From: Paracidovorax citrulli | Lineage (GTDB): Bacteria; Pseudomonadota; Gammaproteobacteria; Burkholderiales; Burkholderiaceae_C | Direction of reading: 5' to 3' | DNA length: 64,000 nt | Assembly: GCF_900100305.1 (NCBI RefSeq) | Contig: NZ_FNEY01000025.1 | Location: 1 to 64,000 of the forward strand | Shown: positions 16,831 to 26,383 of the stretch, piece by piece | Layout of the letters: each line of letters opens with the position of its first letter | How positions within the stretch are numbered: position 1 is the stretch's first letter | Program-made: the position numbers and the translations under genes | Notes under the pieces: model-generated | Database searches by the model: none | What the model saw: the letters and a program-made list of their open reading frames with translations, nothing else | Told to the model about the DNA's origin: nothing

Positions 16831-17706
16831 TCATGTGCTCTTGCGCTGCCAGGCCTGCAGCGCGTTGATGATGAAAAGCAACGCGAAGGAAATGACCAGC
16901 ATCACCACGGCCACCGCCGTGGCGCCCGCGTAGTCGTACTGCTCCAGCTTGCCGATGATGATGAGGGGCGTGATCTCGGACACCATGGGCATGTTGCCGG
17001 CGATGAAGATCACCGACCCGTATTCACCCACCGCGCGCGCGAAGGCCATGGCGAAGCCCGTGAGCAGCGCGGGCGTGATGGAAGGCAGGATGACCTTGGT
17101 GAAGATCTGCCAGCGGGTCGCGCCCAGGCTGGTGGCGGCTTCCTCCAGTTCCTTCTCGGCGTCCTCCAGGACGGGCTGCACGGTGCGGACCACGAAGGGC
17201 AGCCCGATGAAGATCAGGGCGATGACCACGCCCGCGGGCTTGAACGCGAGCTGGATGCCCAGGGGCTCCAGGTACTGCCCCACCCAGCCGTTGCCCGCGA
17301 GCAGCGCGGTGAGCGAGATGCCGGCCACGGCGGTCGGCAGCGCGAACGGCAGATCGACCAGCGCATCGACGATCTTCTTGCCGGGAAAGCGGTAGCGCAC
17401 CAGCACCCAGGCGATCAGCAGGCCGAACACGAGATTGACCAGCGCGGCCAGGAACGACGCGCCGAAAGTGAGCCGGTACGAAGCCAGCACGCGCGGCGCG
17501 CTGATGGCCGACCAGAACTGGTCCCAGGTGAGCGTGAACGTCTTGAACAGCAGCGCCGACAGCGGGATGAGCACGATGATGCTCAGGTAGAAGAGCGTGT
17601 AGCCCAGCGTGAGTCCGAAGCCGGGCAGCACGCGGCGGGAGCCGCCGCTGCGGGCACGGCCGGTCGCGGGCGCCCGGGCGCCCGGGGAGGGGATGGCCGC
17701 GCCCAT
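16831..17706 (-). CDS. cysT: Sulfate ABC transporter permease CysT (CysU)
   Basis: A 291-residue permease. After a basic Ala/Arg N-terminal tail come six membrane segments. The conserved cytoplasmic loop [20 protein letters not shown] contacts CysA, and [16 protein letters not shown] is the CysT signature. The start lies 3 nt after the sbp stop and the stop lies about 16 nt before the cysW start, so the genes are translated from one operon mRNA. Confidence 0.94.
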   Translation of the reverse strand: MGAAIPSPGARAPATGRARSGGSRRVLPGFGLTLGYTLFYLSIIVLIPLSALLFKTFTLTWDQFWSAISAPRVLASYRLTFGASFLAALVNLVFGLLIAWVLVRYRFPGKKIVDALVDLPFALPTAVAGISLTALLAGNGWVGQYLEPLGIQLAFKPAGVVIALIFIGLPFVVRTVQPVLEDAEKELEEAATSLGATRWQIFTKVILPSITPALLTGFAMAFARAVGEYGSVIFIAGNMPMVSEITPLIIIGKLEQYDYAGATAVAVVMLVISFALLFIINALQAWQRKST

Positions 17707-17709
17707 GGA

Positions 17710-18723
17710 TCAGCGACCGCCGGGGGTGTAGAGCTTGTCGAACTGGCCGCCGTCGTTGAAGTGCACCTTCTGCGCCTCGCCGAGCGATCCGAAATACTTG
17801 GCGACGGTGAACTGCTTGACCGGCTTGAAGACGTCGGCGTGCTTCTTCAGCACGGCTTCGGAGCGCGGGCGCAGCGCGTGCTGGGCGGCAATTTCCTGGC
17901 CTTCGTCGGAATACAGGTAGTCCAGGTAGGCCTTGGCGAGGTCGCCCGTGCCCTTCCTGGTCACGGTGCGCTCCACCACGGCGACGGGGTTCTCGGCCAC
18001 CACGCTCACCGAGGGATAGACGGCATCGACCTTGCCCTTGCCGAATTCGCGCTCGATGGACAGCACCTCGGATTCGAACGTGATGAGCACGTCGCCCGTG
18101 TTGCGCTGCAGGAAGATGCTGGTCGCGTCGCGACCGCCCTTGCCCAGCACCGGCACGTTCTTGTAGAGCTTGCCCACGAACTCTGCCGCCTGCGCATCGG
18201 TGCCACCCTTCTCGCGCACGGCGCCCCAGGCGGCCAGGTAGGCATAGCGGCCGTTGCCGCCCGTCTTGGGGTTCACCACGACCACCTGCACGCCGGGCTT
18301 GACCAGGTCGTCCCAGTCCTTGATGTTCTTCGGGTTGCCCTTGCGCACCAGGAACAGCATGGTGGACGTCGTAGGCGATGCGTCGTTGGGGAATTTCTTC
18401 GCCCAGTCCTTGGCCACCACGCCGTTGGCGGCCAGGAAGTCGATGTCGGTGGTGGTGTTGAAGGTGACCACGTCGGCGGCGAGGCCGTCGTTCACCGCGC
18501 GGGCCTGGGCGCTGGAGCCGCCGTGGGCCTGGTCGATGCGCACGTCCTTGCCGGTGGTCTTCTTGTAATGGGCGACGAAGGCCTGGTTGTAGTCCTTGTA
18601 GAACTCCCGGGCGACGTCATAGGAAACGTTGAGCAGCGTGGTCGTCTGCGCGGACGCCACGCCCGCCGTGGCGGCGAGGGCCAGGGCGGCCAGGAAGGTC
18701 TTGAGTTTCGTCCGGGAATTCAT
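17710..18723 (-). CDS. sbp: Periplasmic sulfate-binding protein
   Basis: A 337-residue solute-binding protein with a Sec signal peptide (MNSRTKLKTFLAALALAA ... ASAQ). Family segments include LLNVSYDVAREFYKDYN, AHGGSSAQARAV, which contacts the sulfate oxyanion, and VVNPKTGGNGRYAYLAAW. It delivers sulfate to CysTWA. The ATG at 18723 was chosen because it starts the signal peptide; the longer frame has no signal-like N-terminus. In this family the operon is normally activated by CysB under sulfur limitation. Confidence 0.95.
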   Translation of the reverse strand: MNSRTKLKTFLAALALAATAGVASAQTTTLLNVSYDVAREFYKDYNQAFVAHYKKTTGKDVRIDQAHGGSSAQARAVNDGLAADVVTFNTTTDIDFLAANGVVAKDWAKKFPNDASPTTSTMLFLVRKGNPKNIKDWDDLVKPGVQVVVVNPKTGGNGRYAYLAAWGAVREKGGTDAQAAEFVGKLYKNVPVLGKGGRDATSIFLQRNTGDVLITFESEVLSIEREFGKGKVDAVYPSVSVVAENPVAVVERTVTRKGTGDLAKAYLDYLYSDEGQEIAAQHALRPRSEAVLKKHADVFKPVKQFTVAKYFGSLGEAQKVHFNDGGQFDKLYTPGGR

Positions 18724-18786
18724 GTGTGCGTCACCCAGGTTGTCTATGAATGCAACCCATTGTGAACGCCAACGCTTCCAACTCAA

Positions 18787-18800
18787 AAGAATAGATTCTT
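18787..18800. promoter_or_regulatory. AAGAAT-AG-ATTCTT dyad upstream of sbp
   Basis: A perfect 6-2-6 inverted repeat lies in AT-rich DNA 64 nt upstream of the sbp start. This is a suitable place for a CysB (LysR-type) activator site or promoter elements. The identity of the binder is inferred from the operon's function only. Confidence 0.35.
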
Positions 18801-18850
18801 GTTAATTAATCAGACCAGGGCATAAAGCGCCGGGCGCACGGCGCGTTGGC

Positions 18851-19432
18851 TCAGGCCGCGGAGCGCACCGGCTCCGCACCGCCGCCCGGTCCCCAGGCCA
18901 CGTCTTCCGCGAGGGAGTGCAGCAAGGCCCAGCCGAGGGGCCACTCGCCGTGCCCGGACTCCACGTTGATGTGTCCGGCCTGCTGCAGCCGGACGAATTC
19001 GCTGCCCCACGCCCGGGCATAGGCACCGGCCAGGCGGACGGGGCAATACGGATCGTTGCTGCTGGCCACCAGGATGCTGCGATAGGGCAAGGGCTCATAG
19101 GGCACGGGGGCGAAATCGCTGAGCACGGCCCGGCGCTCCGGATCGGCGGGCGCCACCAGCAGGGCCCCCGCCACGCGGGACCGGGCCTGCGGGCCCATGT
19201 GTGCCGACGCGATGCAGCCCAGGCTGTGGGCGACGATGACCACCGGATGGGGCGCCTCCTGCACGGTGCGCTCCAGGGTCCGGACCCAGGCTTCGCGCGT
19301 CGGGGTGATCCAGTCGTCCTGCACCACCCTGCGCGCCCCGGGCAGGCGGTCCGCCCAGAGCGTCTGCCAATGGCCGGGGCCGGAGTCCCGCCAGCCCGGC
19401 ACCACGATGACGGAACGGCCGGCGAGCGTCAT
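18851..19432 (-). CDS. Alpha/beta hydrolase, RBBP9/YdeN family
   Basis: A 193-residue serine hydrolase. The N-terminal VIVVPGWRDSGPGHWQTLW is the hallmark of the RBBP9/YdeN group. The nucleophile elbow is HSLGC (about residue 75), an Asp lies in SSNDPYC, and the catalytic His is in AGHINVESGHGEW. Substrates of this family are generally unknown small esters. The ATG at 19432 is chosen because homologues begin at the GWR strand. The gene stands alone downstream of the sulfate operon promoter region. Confidence 0.85.
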   Translation of the reverse strand: MTLAGRSVIVVPGWRDSGPGHWQTLWADRLPGARRVVQDDWITPTREAWVRTLERTVQEAPHPVVIVAHSLGCIASAHMGPQARSRVAGALLVAPADPERRAVLSDFAPVPYEPLPYRSILVASSNDPYCPVRLAGAYARAWGSEFVRLQQAGHINVESGHGEWPLGWALLHSLAEDVAWGPGGGAEPVRSAA

Positions 19433-19672
19433 GGCTGCCTCCGCGCGGCCGCGCACCCAAGCGCCCCGGCCCCGGCCACGGGAAGCAAAGCCCGGGCAGC
19501 CGGAGCCGTCCGGACGGGCAGCCAGGGGCCTTGCCGACAGGGAGTTTCGCTGTGAGGGGCTGCAACAGCCATGGCATCGCTCCTTTTGCATGCATGAATG
19601 GAGCGATTCTGTGCGGGCAGTTTTAAAACCCGAACGAATATATGGTTGTGAATTTATGAGTATCTCGTCTAT

Positions 19673-20386
19673 TCACTGGCTGGCCAGGCGATCGCCTGCA
19701 TGGCGCAGCAGCACGAGGATCTGCCACTGGGCCACCACCAGGGCGAAGTAGGCGAACAATTCCGCCCACTCTTCGACGACCACCGCCCGGCCCTGCAGGA
19801 AGCTCGCCACGGGTATGCCGAGATGCCCTTCGGCATAGGTGCTGAGAGCGGCCGCCAGCAGCAGGATGGCCAATTCGGCCCATACGAACTGCGGGGAGCG
19901 CAGCAAGGCGGGGACGGCGCGCAGGATCCGTGAACGCAGCAGCACCCAGGCGCACCAGGCGAGCACGATGAGCGCCAGTGGTACGACCGCGGGCTTGTAC
20001 CAGAGGTGCGCGGACGAATAGACCGGCCCCTCCGCAGAGAAGTCGATCGGAGGCAGCAGCGCGGCGCCCCAGCTCAGCTCCCGCGCCGTCAGCAGGCACC
20101 AGACCGGAGCCGCTGCCATCGCGAAGCCCTTCGCCACGAGGCCTTCGGAGTCTCCGGCGACCTGCCGGCGCGCGGCCAGCACGGCCATGCCGGCGCCCGC
20201 CAGCAGCACCACGACCTGGATGTCCTCCAGCAGACCGTTCTCCCAGCCGGCGGAAACAGGGAGGACCGCGGCGGCCGCACCGCTGAGCGCCAGCCCCAGC
20301 AGCATGCAGGCCAGCCACAGCCGGCGCCATCGGACGGACTGCGGAGGGACGTGGAACGTCACCGGGGATGGTGTAGCGGTGTTCAT
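19673..20386 (-). CDS. Integral membrane protein of unknown function
   Basis: A 237-residue product with about six hydrophobic segments. The first is near residues 22-42 (LWLACMLLGLALSGAAAAVL) and the others are spread to the C-terminus. Charged clusters occur in loops, including ENGLLEDIQ and VVVEEWAELFAYF, whose acidic residues sit at membrane borders. No named family is recognised. It is preceded by a 200-nt gap that also serves the LysR gene's 3' side. Confidence 0.7.
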   Translation of the reverse strand: MNTATPSPVTFHVPPQSVRWRRLWLACMLLGLALSGAAAAVLPVSAGWENGLLEDIQVVVLLAGAGMAVLAARRQVAGDSEGLVAKGFAMAAAPVWCLLTARELSWGAALLPPIDFSAEGPVYSSAHLWYKPAVVPLALIVLAWCAWVLLRSRILRAVPALLRSPQFVWAELAILLLAAALSTYAEGHLGIPVASFLQGRAVVVEEWAELFAYFALVVAQWQILVLLRHAGDRLASQ

Positions 20387-20588
20387 TGGGCGGGCGATGG
20401 GCTGGCGACGGGTCCCTGCGCGGCAGGGACATGGGCGCGCGTGCGGCAGAACCCAAGGACCCGCTGCCCTTCTACCAGGTATTGCGCTGCGCGTACGTAA
20501 TTTACCGATGAGTCCATGGAGTGACCGATCGGTTACAAGCCAGTGTAAGGCAGCCATGTAAAGCGCGTGTAATGCAACGCGCCGAAAA

Positions 20589-21524
20589 TCACGCGGTTCG
20601 CGTGCCGCCGCGCCGGCAGACCACTTCGTTGTGGCCCGGAACGGTCTCGCCCAGGAAATCCAGGAAACGCCGCACGGCCGGAGCCAGGCCGCGGCGCGAG
20701 GGGAACACCGCATGCACCACCCCGCGCGGCGTGGACCAGCCGGGCAGGATGCGCACCAGCCGCCCCTCGCCCAGTTCCGCCTGGCACATGTAGTCGGGCA
20801 GCCAGCACATGCCGGTGCCGGCCAGCGCGGCGAACTTGAGGGTGAGCAGATCGTCCGCCACGTACCGCGGCGTGAGCTGCACGGCTTCCTCGCGGCCGTC
20901 GGGCCCGACCAGGCGCAGGGCGGTGCGGCCGTCGGGCGCGGACATCGCCATGCTGTCCAGACGGCTCAGTTCGGCGAGGGTGGCTGGCGTGCCCTGCCGG
21001 GCCAGCAGGGCCGGGCTGGCGACCAGCACCTGCAGCACGTCGTCCAGCCGCTTGACGACCATGCTGCCGCTGTCGTCGAGATTCGGCCGCACGCGCAGGG
21101 CCACGTCCACGCCCTCCTCCACCAGATCGACGGCCCGGTTCGTGACCTGCATCTCCACCCGCACCTGGGGATGGCGCTCCAGGAAGATCGGCATCAGCTC
21201 TCCCAGCACCGTCTGGGCGAGCGTGACCGGACAGCTCACGCGCACCGTGCCGCGCGGTTCCGTCTGGACCTCTGCCACCGCATCGGAGGCGGCCTGCGCG
21301 GCCTCCCGTACCGCCTGGCAGTGGCGCAGGTAGGACTCGCCGATCTCGGTGAGCGACAGCTTGCGGGTCGTGCGCTGCAGCAGGCGCACGCCCAATTGCG
21401 CCTCCAGCTCGGATACGCGGCGCGACAACCGGGACTTGGGGATGCCGAGCGCGCGGCCCGCGGCGGCGAAGCCGCCCCGCTCCACCACCTCGGCGAAATA
21501 CAGCATGTCGTTCAGGTCTTGCAT
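20589..21524 (-). CDS. LysR-type transcriptional regulator
   Basis: A 311-residue regulator. The helix-turn-helix spans about residues 2-60 (FAAAGRALGIPKSRLSRRVSELE), followed by an effector domain with VDVALRVRPN, and PRYVADDLLTLKFAALAGTG in the co-inducer pocket region. It is divergent from the azoreductase gene azoR, the usual arrangement for a LysR regulator of a quinone or azo reductase. The inferred inducer would be an electrophilic aromatic compound. The start MQDLNDMLYF is chosen over a longer form because it begins the DNA-binding domain. Confidence 0.9.
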   Translation of the reverse strand: MQDLNDMLYFAEVVERGGFAAAGRALGIPKSRLSRRVSELEAQLGVRLLQRTTRKLSLTEIGESYLRHCQAVREAAQAASDAVAEVQTEPRGTVRVSCPVTLAQTVLGELMPIFLERHPQVRVEMQVTNRAVDLVEEGVDVALRVRPNLDDSGSMVVKRLDDVLQVLVASPALLARQGTPATLAELSRLDSMAMSAPDGRTALRLVGPDGREEAVQLTPRYVADDLLTLKFAALAGTGMCWLPDYMCQAELGEGRLVRILPGWSTPRGVVHAVFPSRRGLAPAVRRFLDFLGETVPGHNEVVCRRGGTRTA

Positions 21525-21558
21525 GGCCAGGGCTCCTGCCCATCGTCTCATGGATGGA

Positions 21559-21570
21559 ACGATCTATCGT
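21559..21570. promoter_or_regulatory. Palindrome between lysR and azoR
   Basis: ACGATCTATCGT is a perfect 12-bp palindrome 35 nt from the regulator's start and about 92 nt from the azoR start. It is a candidate binding site for the divergent LysR protein. Confidence 0.35.
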
Positions 21571-21662
21571 AAATGCTCCGCCTTATCAATGCATCCACAC
21601 CGCCGCACAATCCAATCCACGCCACATGGTGTGGCCACCGACCCGATACCAGGAGAAATACC

Positions 21663-22304
21663 ATGCAACTGCTGCACATCGATTCCGCCATCACCGGCAA
21701 CGCATCCGTTTCGCGCCAGCTGACCGCCAGGACCGTGGCCGCCTGGGTGGCAGCCCATCCCGGCACCGAGGTGCACTACCTCGATCTCGTGGCGCAGGCT
21801 CCGGGCCATTTCACCATGGACGCGATGGCGCCACGCACGGGGCAGACCGACGGGCTGAGCGAAGCGCAGCAGCGCGAAAACGCCGTGTCCGAAACGCTGG
21901 TGAGCCAGTTCCTCGCGGCCGACGTGGTCGTGGTCGGCGCACCCTTCTACAACTTCGGCATCCCCACGCAGCTCAAGGCCTGGATCGACCGCATCGCCCA
22001 GCCCGGACGCACGTTCCGCTACGGCGCCAGCGGTCCCGAAGGCCTGGCGAAGGGCAAGACGGTGATCGTGGTCTCGTCGCGCGGCGGCGTGTATTCCACG
22101 AGCGATGCCGGCCGGGCGCTGGAACACCAGGAGAGCTACCTGCAGACGGTGTTCGGTTTCTTCGGCATCACCGATGTGCGCTTCGTGCGTGCCGAAGGCG
22201 TGGCCATGGGGCCGGACGCCCGCGCCCAGGCGCTGGCGAGCGCCGATGCCGACATCCGGGCGCATGCCGCGGCACCGGCCACCGCGCTGGCCGAAGCCGC
22301 CTGA
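21663..22304 (+). CDS. azoR: FMN-dependent NADH-azoreductase
   Basis: A 213-residue flavodoxin-like oxidoreductase. The FMN phosphate loop region is [17 protein letters not shown] near the N-terminus, then [19 protein letters not shown] and SSRGGVYS, all diagnostic for AzoR. It reduces azo compounds and quinones by two-electron transfer in the cytoplasm. An AGGAGA ribosome site precedes the ATG. The gene is divergent from a LysR regulator and is followed by a convergent second FMN reductase gene. Confidence 0.95.
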   Translation: MQLLHIDSAITGNASVSRQLTARTVAAWVAAHPGTEVHYLDLVAQAPGHFTMDAMAPRTGQTDGLSEAQQRENAVSETLVSQFLAADVVVVGAPFYNFGIPTQLKAWIDRIAQPGRTFRYGASGPEGLAKGKTVIVVSSRGGVYSTSDAGRALEHQESYLQTVFGFFGITDVRFVRAEGVAMGPDARAQALASADADIRAHAAAPATALAEAA

Positions 22305-22356
22305 CCGGCACCGCACAGGCACGGGCAACGCGGGGCGGCCCGGCGCCGGGCTGTTG

Positions 22357-22911
22357 TCAGGCCTGTGCGTGGCGGCGCACCCAGGCCGCGTATTTGTCCA
22401 TCCAGGTCTGGATGAACTGCCGGCTCGATTCGCCGATGCTGCCGTCGTCGGCGAACAGGCCGTCTTTGGCCTGGATGAACGCCTCGGGCTGGCCGAGCGT
22501 GGGAACGTCGAGGTAGGCCAGCACGTTGCGCAGGTGCTGCTGGGCGAGCGCCGTGCCGATGGCCCCGACGGACACGCCGATCACGCCCGCCGGCTTGCCG
22601 CCCCAGACACTCTGGCCATAGGGGCGGGAGGCATGGTCGATGGCGTTCTTGAGCACGCCCGGGATGGAGCGGTTGTACTCGGGCGTGACGAACAGCAGGC
22701 CCTGGGCCTTCGAGATCCCGGACTTCAGCCGCAGCACGGATTCGCTCTGGTGGCCGTCGTCATCCTGGTTGTAGAGCGGCAGGTCGTCGATGCGCACCTG
22801 GGTGAGCGTGAAATCGGGCGGCGCCAGCCTGGCCAGGGCATCGGCCATGCGGCGGTTGAACGAATCCTTGCGCAGGCTGCCCACGAGGACGGCGATGGTG
22901 TATTGGCTCAT
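22357..22911 (-). CDS. NADPH-dependent FMN reductase (chromate/quinone reductase type)
   Basis: A 184-residue flavodoxin-fold enzyme. The FMN-binding segment is VLVGSLRKDSFNRRMADAL, then FVTPEYNRSIPGVLKNAIDH and a GGKPAGVIGVSVG strand, matching the YieF/ChrR group, which reduces quinones, chromate and flavins with NAD(P)H. It lies downstream of metQ on the same strand with about 120 nt between, so it may have its own promoter. A strong AGGAG-like site (ggagtctcc on the minus strand) precedes the ATG. Confidence 0.9.
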   Translation of the reverse strand: MSQYTIAVLVGSLRKDSFNRRMADALARLAPPDFTLTQVRIDDLPLYNQDDDGHQSESVLRLKSGISKAQGLLFVTPEYNRSIPGVLKNAIDHASRPYGQSVWGGKPAGVIGVSVGAIGTALAQQHLRNVLAYLDVPTLGQPEAFIQAKDGLFADDGSIGESSRQFIQTWMDKYAAWVRRHAQA

Positions 22912-23036
22912 GGAGACTCCTTGAGTGGCTGGTGAAAGCAGCCGGGCCGCGCTGTGGCGCGGCCCGACAGTTCTCCATGATCACGGCCCCGCGAGAGCTT
23001 GCCTGTCAGGCAAGCGCGCATTCGGGGCGCCGCGCC

Positions 23037-23834
23037 TCACCAGCCGGCGAGCACCGCGCCCTTGAACTGCGTTTCGATGTACTGGCGGACCTCGTCCGAG
23101 TGGTAGGCCTTCACCAGCTTGGCCACCCAGGGCTTGTCCTTGTCGGCCTCGCGCACGGCGACGATGTTCACGTAAGGGCTCTTGGCGCTTTCCTGGGCGA
23201 TGGCGTCGGTCTTGGGATTGAGGCCCGCGGACAGCGCGAAATTGGTGTTGATCGCGGCGGCATCGAGATCGTCCAGCGAACGGGCCAGCTGGGCGGCGTC
23301 CAGCTCCACGAACTTGAGCTTCCTGGGGTTGGAGGTCACGTCCAGCGGCGTGGCCTTGAGGCCGGCGCCGTCCTTGAGCTTGACGAGGCCCTTGTCCTGC
23401 AGCACCAGCAGCACGCGGCCGCCGTTGGTCGGGTCGTTGGGAATGCCGAAACGCGCGCCCTCCTTGAGGTCCTCGAGCTTCCTGACCTTCTTCGAATACA
23501 GGCCGATGGGGAAGTTGACCGTGTAGCCCGCGGACACCAGCTTGTAGCCGCGGTCCTTCACCTGGGCGTCGAGGTAGGGCTTGTGCTGGTAGCTGTTGGC
23601 ATCGAGGTCACCGGCCGCCAGTGCCGCGTTCGGCTGCACGTAGTCGCTGAATTCGACGATCTGGACCTTCAGGCCGTCCTTCTCGGCCACTTTCTTGACC
23701 TGCTCGAAGATCTGCGCATGGGGGCCGGCGGTCACGCCGACCTTGATCGGCTTGTCCTGGGCCATGGCGCCAGGGGCCAGCAGCAGGGCGATCGACGAGG
23801 CAGCGAGGGAGCGGAGAAGAAAACGCTTGTTCAC
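23037..23834 (-). CDS. metQ: Methionine-binding protein MetQ (GTG start)
   Basis: A 265-residue NlpA-family substrate-binding protein for D/L-methionine. The signal peptide is VNKRFLLRSLAASSIALLLA to AMAQ, with no lipobox Cys, so it is periplasmic rather than lipid-anchored. Family motifs are VGVTAGPHAQIFEQVKKVA, DANSYQHKPYLD and GIPNDPTNGGRVLLVLQ. The GTG is preferred over an ATG 16 codons upstream because it starts the signal peptide directly. Unusually, metNI are not adjacent: a chemoreceptor gene lies between. Confidence 0.93.
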   Translation of the reverse strand: MNKRFLLRSLAASSIALLLAPGAMAQDKPIKVGVTAGPHAQIFEQVKKVAEKDGLKVQIVEFSDYVQPNAALAAGDLDANSYQHKPYLDAQVKDRGYKLVSAGYTVNFPIGLYSKKVRKLEDLKEGARFGIPNDPTNGGRVLLVLQDKGLVKLKDGAGLKATPLDVTSNPRKLKFVELDAAQLARSLDDLDAAAINTNFALSAGLNPKTDAIAQESAKSPYVNIVAVREADKDKPWVAKLVKAYHSDEVRQYIETQFKGAVLAGW

Positions 23835-23956
23835 GGGGGTGACTTTCCATTCGAAATGTGTGGAGACGGATCGTATCGGCACGGCCCCGTTGCGCCAAAG
23901 AACGGGTTGTCATTTCCTCATGCCGGAAATCGGCGGGCCGCCGCCGCCCTGCCCGG

Positions 23957-25522
23957 TCAGGCAGCCAGCTTGAAGACGCCCACGGCCTGCGCCAGCTGAG
24001 TGGCCTGCTGCTCCAGGGTGCGGGAGGCCGCGGCCCCCTGCTCCACCATGGCGGCATTCTGGCGCGTCGATTCGTCCAGTTGCGCGACCGCTTCGCCCAC
24101 CGAAGCGATGCCACCGGTCTGTTCCGCCGTGGAAGCGTTGATTTCGGCGATGAGCTGGGCGACGCGCTCCACCTGTCCCACGATGTCGGCCATGGTGGAG
24201 CCCGCCTGGCCCACCAGGCGGGAGCCGTCGTCCACGCGCGCCACGCTGTCCTCGATGAGTGCCTTGACCTGCCGGGCGGCCTGGGCGCTGCGCTGGGCGA
24301 GGCTGCGGACCTCGCTGGCGACCACCGCGAACCCGCGGCCCTGCTCGCCCGCACGCGCCGCTTCGACGGCCGCATTGAGCGCGAGGATGTTGGTCTGGAA
24401 TGCGATGCCGTCGATCACGCCGATGATGTCCGCGATCTTGCCGGAGCTCTCGGCGATCGAGGTCATGGTGGCCACCACCTCGCCCACGACCACGCCGCCC
24501 TTGCCTGCCGCGGCGCTGGCCGATGCCGCCAGCTGCGCCGCCTGCCGGGCGGATTCGGCGTTGCCGTTGACGGACTGGGTCATGCGCTCCATCGATGCCG
24601 TCGTGTGCTCCAGGTGCCGCGCCTGCGCCTCGGTACGCTGCAGCAGGCCTGCATTGCCCTGCGCGATCTGCAGCGCGCCCTCCGCCATGGCCTCCGATGC
24701 ACCGCGCACCCTGGCGACCACCGACGACAGGTTCTGCTGCATGCTGCCCAGGGAGGCCAGCACGCTGCCCGCGCGCGCCGCCGACGCACCGGGAACGGAG
24801 CCCAGGTCGCCGGACGCCACCAGGCCCGCGACCTCGGCCAGGGCCTGCGGCTCCGCGCCCAGCTGACCGGCGATGCTGCGCGACACGGCCCAGGCCACCA
24901 GCACGCTGGCGGCCAGCGCAAGAACCAGCGCGCCCATCATCACGGCGCGGAATCCGCTCGCCTGCGCCATGGCCGTGGCGTTCTCGGCCTGGATGCGCGC
25001 TTCCTCGAAATCGATCAGCCGGTTGATGGCTGCCAGCCATTGCACGTACTGGGGCTTGGCCTGCTTCCAGAGCACTTCGCGCGCCTGGGCGTCGTCCTGG
25101 CCCGCGAGCGCCACGATGCGCTGCGTGGACGCCACGGCCTGGGCCTCCGCACGGCGGATGTCGGCATAGAGCGCGCCCAGTTGCGGTTCGGCACCGGGCC
25201 TGCCCAGGATGCTCTCCAGCGGACCGGCGGACTGCGCATAGAACGCCGCGAGCGAAGCGATGACGGCGATCTCGCGCTCCCGCTGCTGCGGTGTGGCCGC
25301 GAGGACGACATCGCGCACGGCGATGGAGCGGTCGTGCGCGGAGCCCCGGAAATTGATGGCGTACCGCTGGACCGGCACGTGCTCCGAACCGTTGGCGGCC
25401 AGGGCCCTGTCGATGGCCTGCACCTTGACCAGGGCGATGCCGGCCACGACGACCAGCAGCCCCACCACGATCCCGAAAGCGACGGCCAGGCGTCTGGCGA
25501 CCGTCATGCGAGAAAAACCCAT
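23957..25522 (-). CDS. Methyl-accepting chemotaxis protein
   Basis: A 521-residue transducer. TM1 is at about residues 12-33, followed by a four-helix-bundle type periplasmic domain of about 155 residues, TM2 near 190-210, a short HAMP and a long coiled-coil signalling domain. The hairpin tip [23 protein letters not shown] is diagnostic for MCPs. The C-terminus lacks the CheR/CheB-tethering NWETF pentapeptide. It sits between metI and metQ on the same strand; sensing of an amino acid linked to the methionine importer is a possible but unproven inference. Confidence 0.95.
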   Translation of the reverse strand: MGFSRMTVARRLAVAFGIVVGLLVVVAGIALVKVQAIDRALAANGSEHVPVQRYAINFRGSAHDRSIAVRDVVLAATPQQREREIAVIASLAAFYAQSAGPLESILGRPGAEPQLGALYADIRRAEAQAVASTQRIVALAGQDDAQAREVLWKQAKPQYVQWLAAINRLIDFEEARIQAENATAMAQASGFRAVMMGALVLALAASVLVAWAVSRSIAGQLGAEPQALAEVAGLVASGDLGSVPGASAARAGSVLASLGSMQQNLSSVVARVRGASEAMAEGALQIAQGNAGLLQRTEAQARHLEHTTASMERMTQSVNGNAESARQAAQLAASASAAAGKGGVVVGEVVATMTSIAESSGKIADIIGVIDGIAFQTNILALNAAVEAARAGEQGRGFAVVASEVRSLAQRSAQAARQVKALIEDSVARVDDGSRLVGQAGSTMADIVGQVERVAQLIAEINASTAEQTGGIASVGEAVAQLDESTRQNAAMVEQGAAASRTLEQQATQLAQAVGVFKLAA

Positions 25523-25713
25523 TGCGTCTCACCTGTGTAATAGGATGTCACGCAATGTTACGCATTCCTGCGATGCAGGCTGCGGCAGATTTTCAATCAC
25601 GTACATGCGCGTGGGCTATCCGCCGCTGCCAGCCGGTGGTGCGCCGGCCTGCTGCACCTGTGTCACGGCCGGGCGAGTGCCACGGGCAAGCCCATGAAGG
25701 CCGCCGCTCTACG

Positions 25714-26379
25714 TCAGCGGTGGCTCAACCGGCGCACCGCCCAGTCGCCCAGGCTCTGCACGGCCTGCACGAAGAAGATCAGCACGACCACCACGGCCAG
25801 CATGATGTCCGGCAGGAACCGCTGGTAGCCGTAGCGGATGCCCAGGTCGCCCAGCCCGCCGCCACCGATGGCGCCTGCCATGGCCGAATAGCCGGTCAGG
25901 CTGACGAAGGTGATGGTGAGGCCGGCCACGATGCCGGGCAGCGCCTCGGGCAGCAGCACCTTCCAGACGATCTGGGAGGTGGTCGCGCCCATGGCCTGGG
26001 CGGCCTCGATCAGGCCCGGGTCCACCTCGCGCAGCGAGGCCTCGACCAGCCGGGCGACGAAGGGTGCCGCGGCGATGGTGAGCGGCACCACGGCCGCCGC
26101 GGTACCGATGGACGACCCGGTGATCAGCCGCGTGAACGGGATGATGGCCACCAGCAGGATGATGAACGGCGTGGAGCGCACGGCGTTCACGATCCAGCCC
26201 ACGGTCTTGTTGACGGGGCCGTTCTCCAGCACGCCGCCGCGGTCGGTCAGGCGCAGGAACACGCCCAGGGGAATGCCGATCAGCGCCCCGACCACGCCCG
26301 AGATGCCCACCATGACGAGCGTTTCCCACAGCGAGGTGGCGAACAGCTCCAGCATCATTTCCGTAAAGTTCTCGAACAT
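25714..26379 (-). CDS. metI: Methionine ABC transporter permease MetI
   Basis: A 221-residue permease with five membrane segments. The conserved coupling loop is LIEAAQAMGATTSQIVWKVL, followed by GYSAMAGAIGGGGLGDLGIR, typical of MetI. The start lies 4 nt after the metN stop and its ribosome site (GGAGG) overlaps the end of metN, indicating translational coupling. It forms the membrane pore of the MetNIQ importer. Confidence 0.95.
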   Translation of the reverse strand: MFENFTEMMLELFATSLWETLVMVGISGVVGALIGIPLGVFLRLTDRGGVLENGPVNKTVGWIVNAVRSTPFIILLVAIIPFTRLITGSSIGTAAAVVPLTIAAAPFVARLVEASLREVDPGLIEAAQAMGATTSQIVWKVLLPEALPGIVAGLTITFVSLTGYSAMAGAIGGGGLGDLGIRYGYQRFLPDIMLAVVVVLIFFVQAVQSLGDWAVRRLSHR

Positions 26380-26383
26380 CGCC

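Noticed and set aside
23835..23882. MetQ starting at the ATG at 23882
   Set aside because: This would place 16 polar residues before the signal peptide. The GTG at 23834 starts the signal sequence directly.
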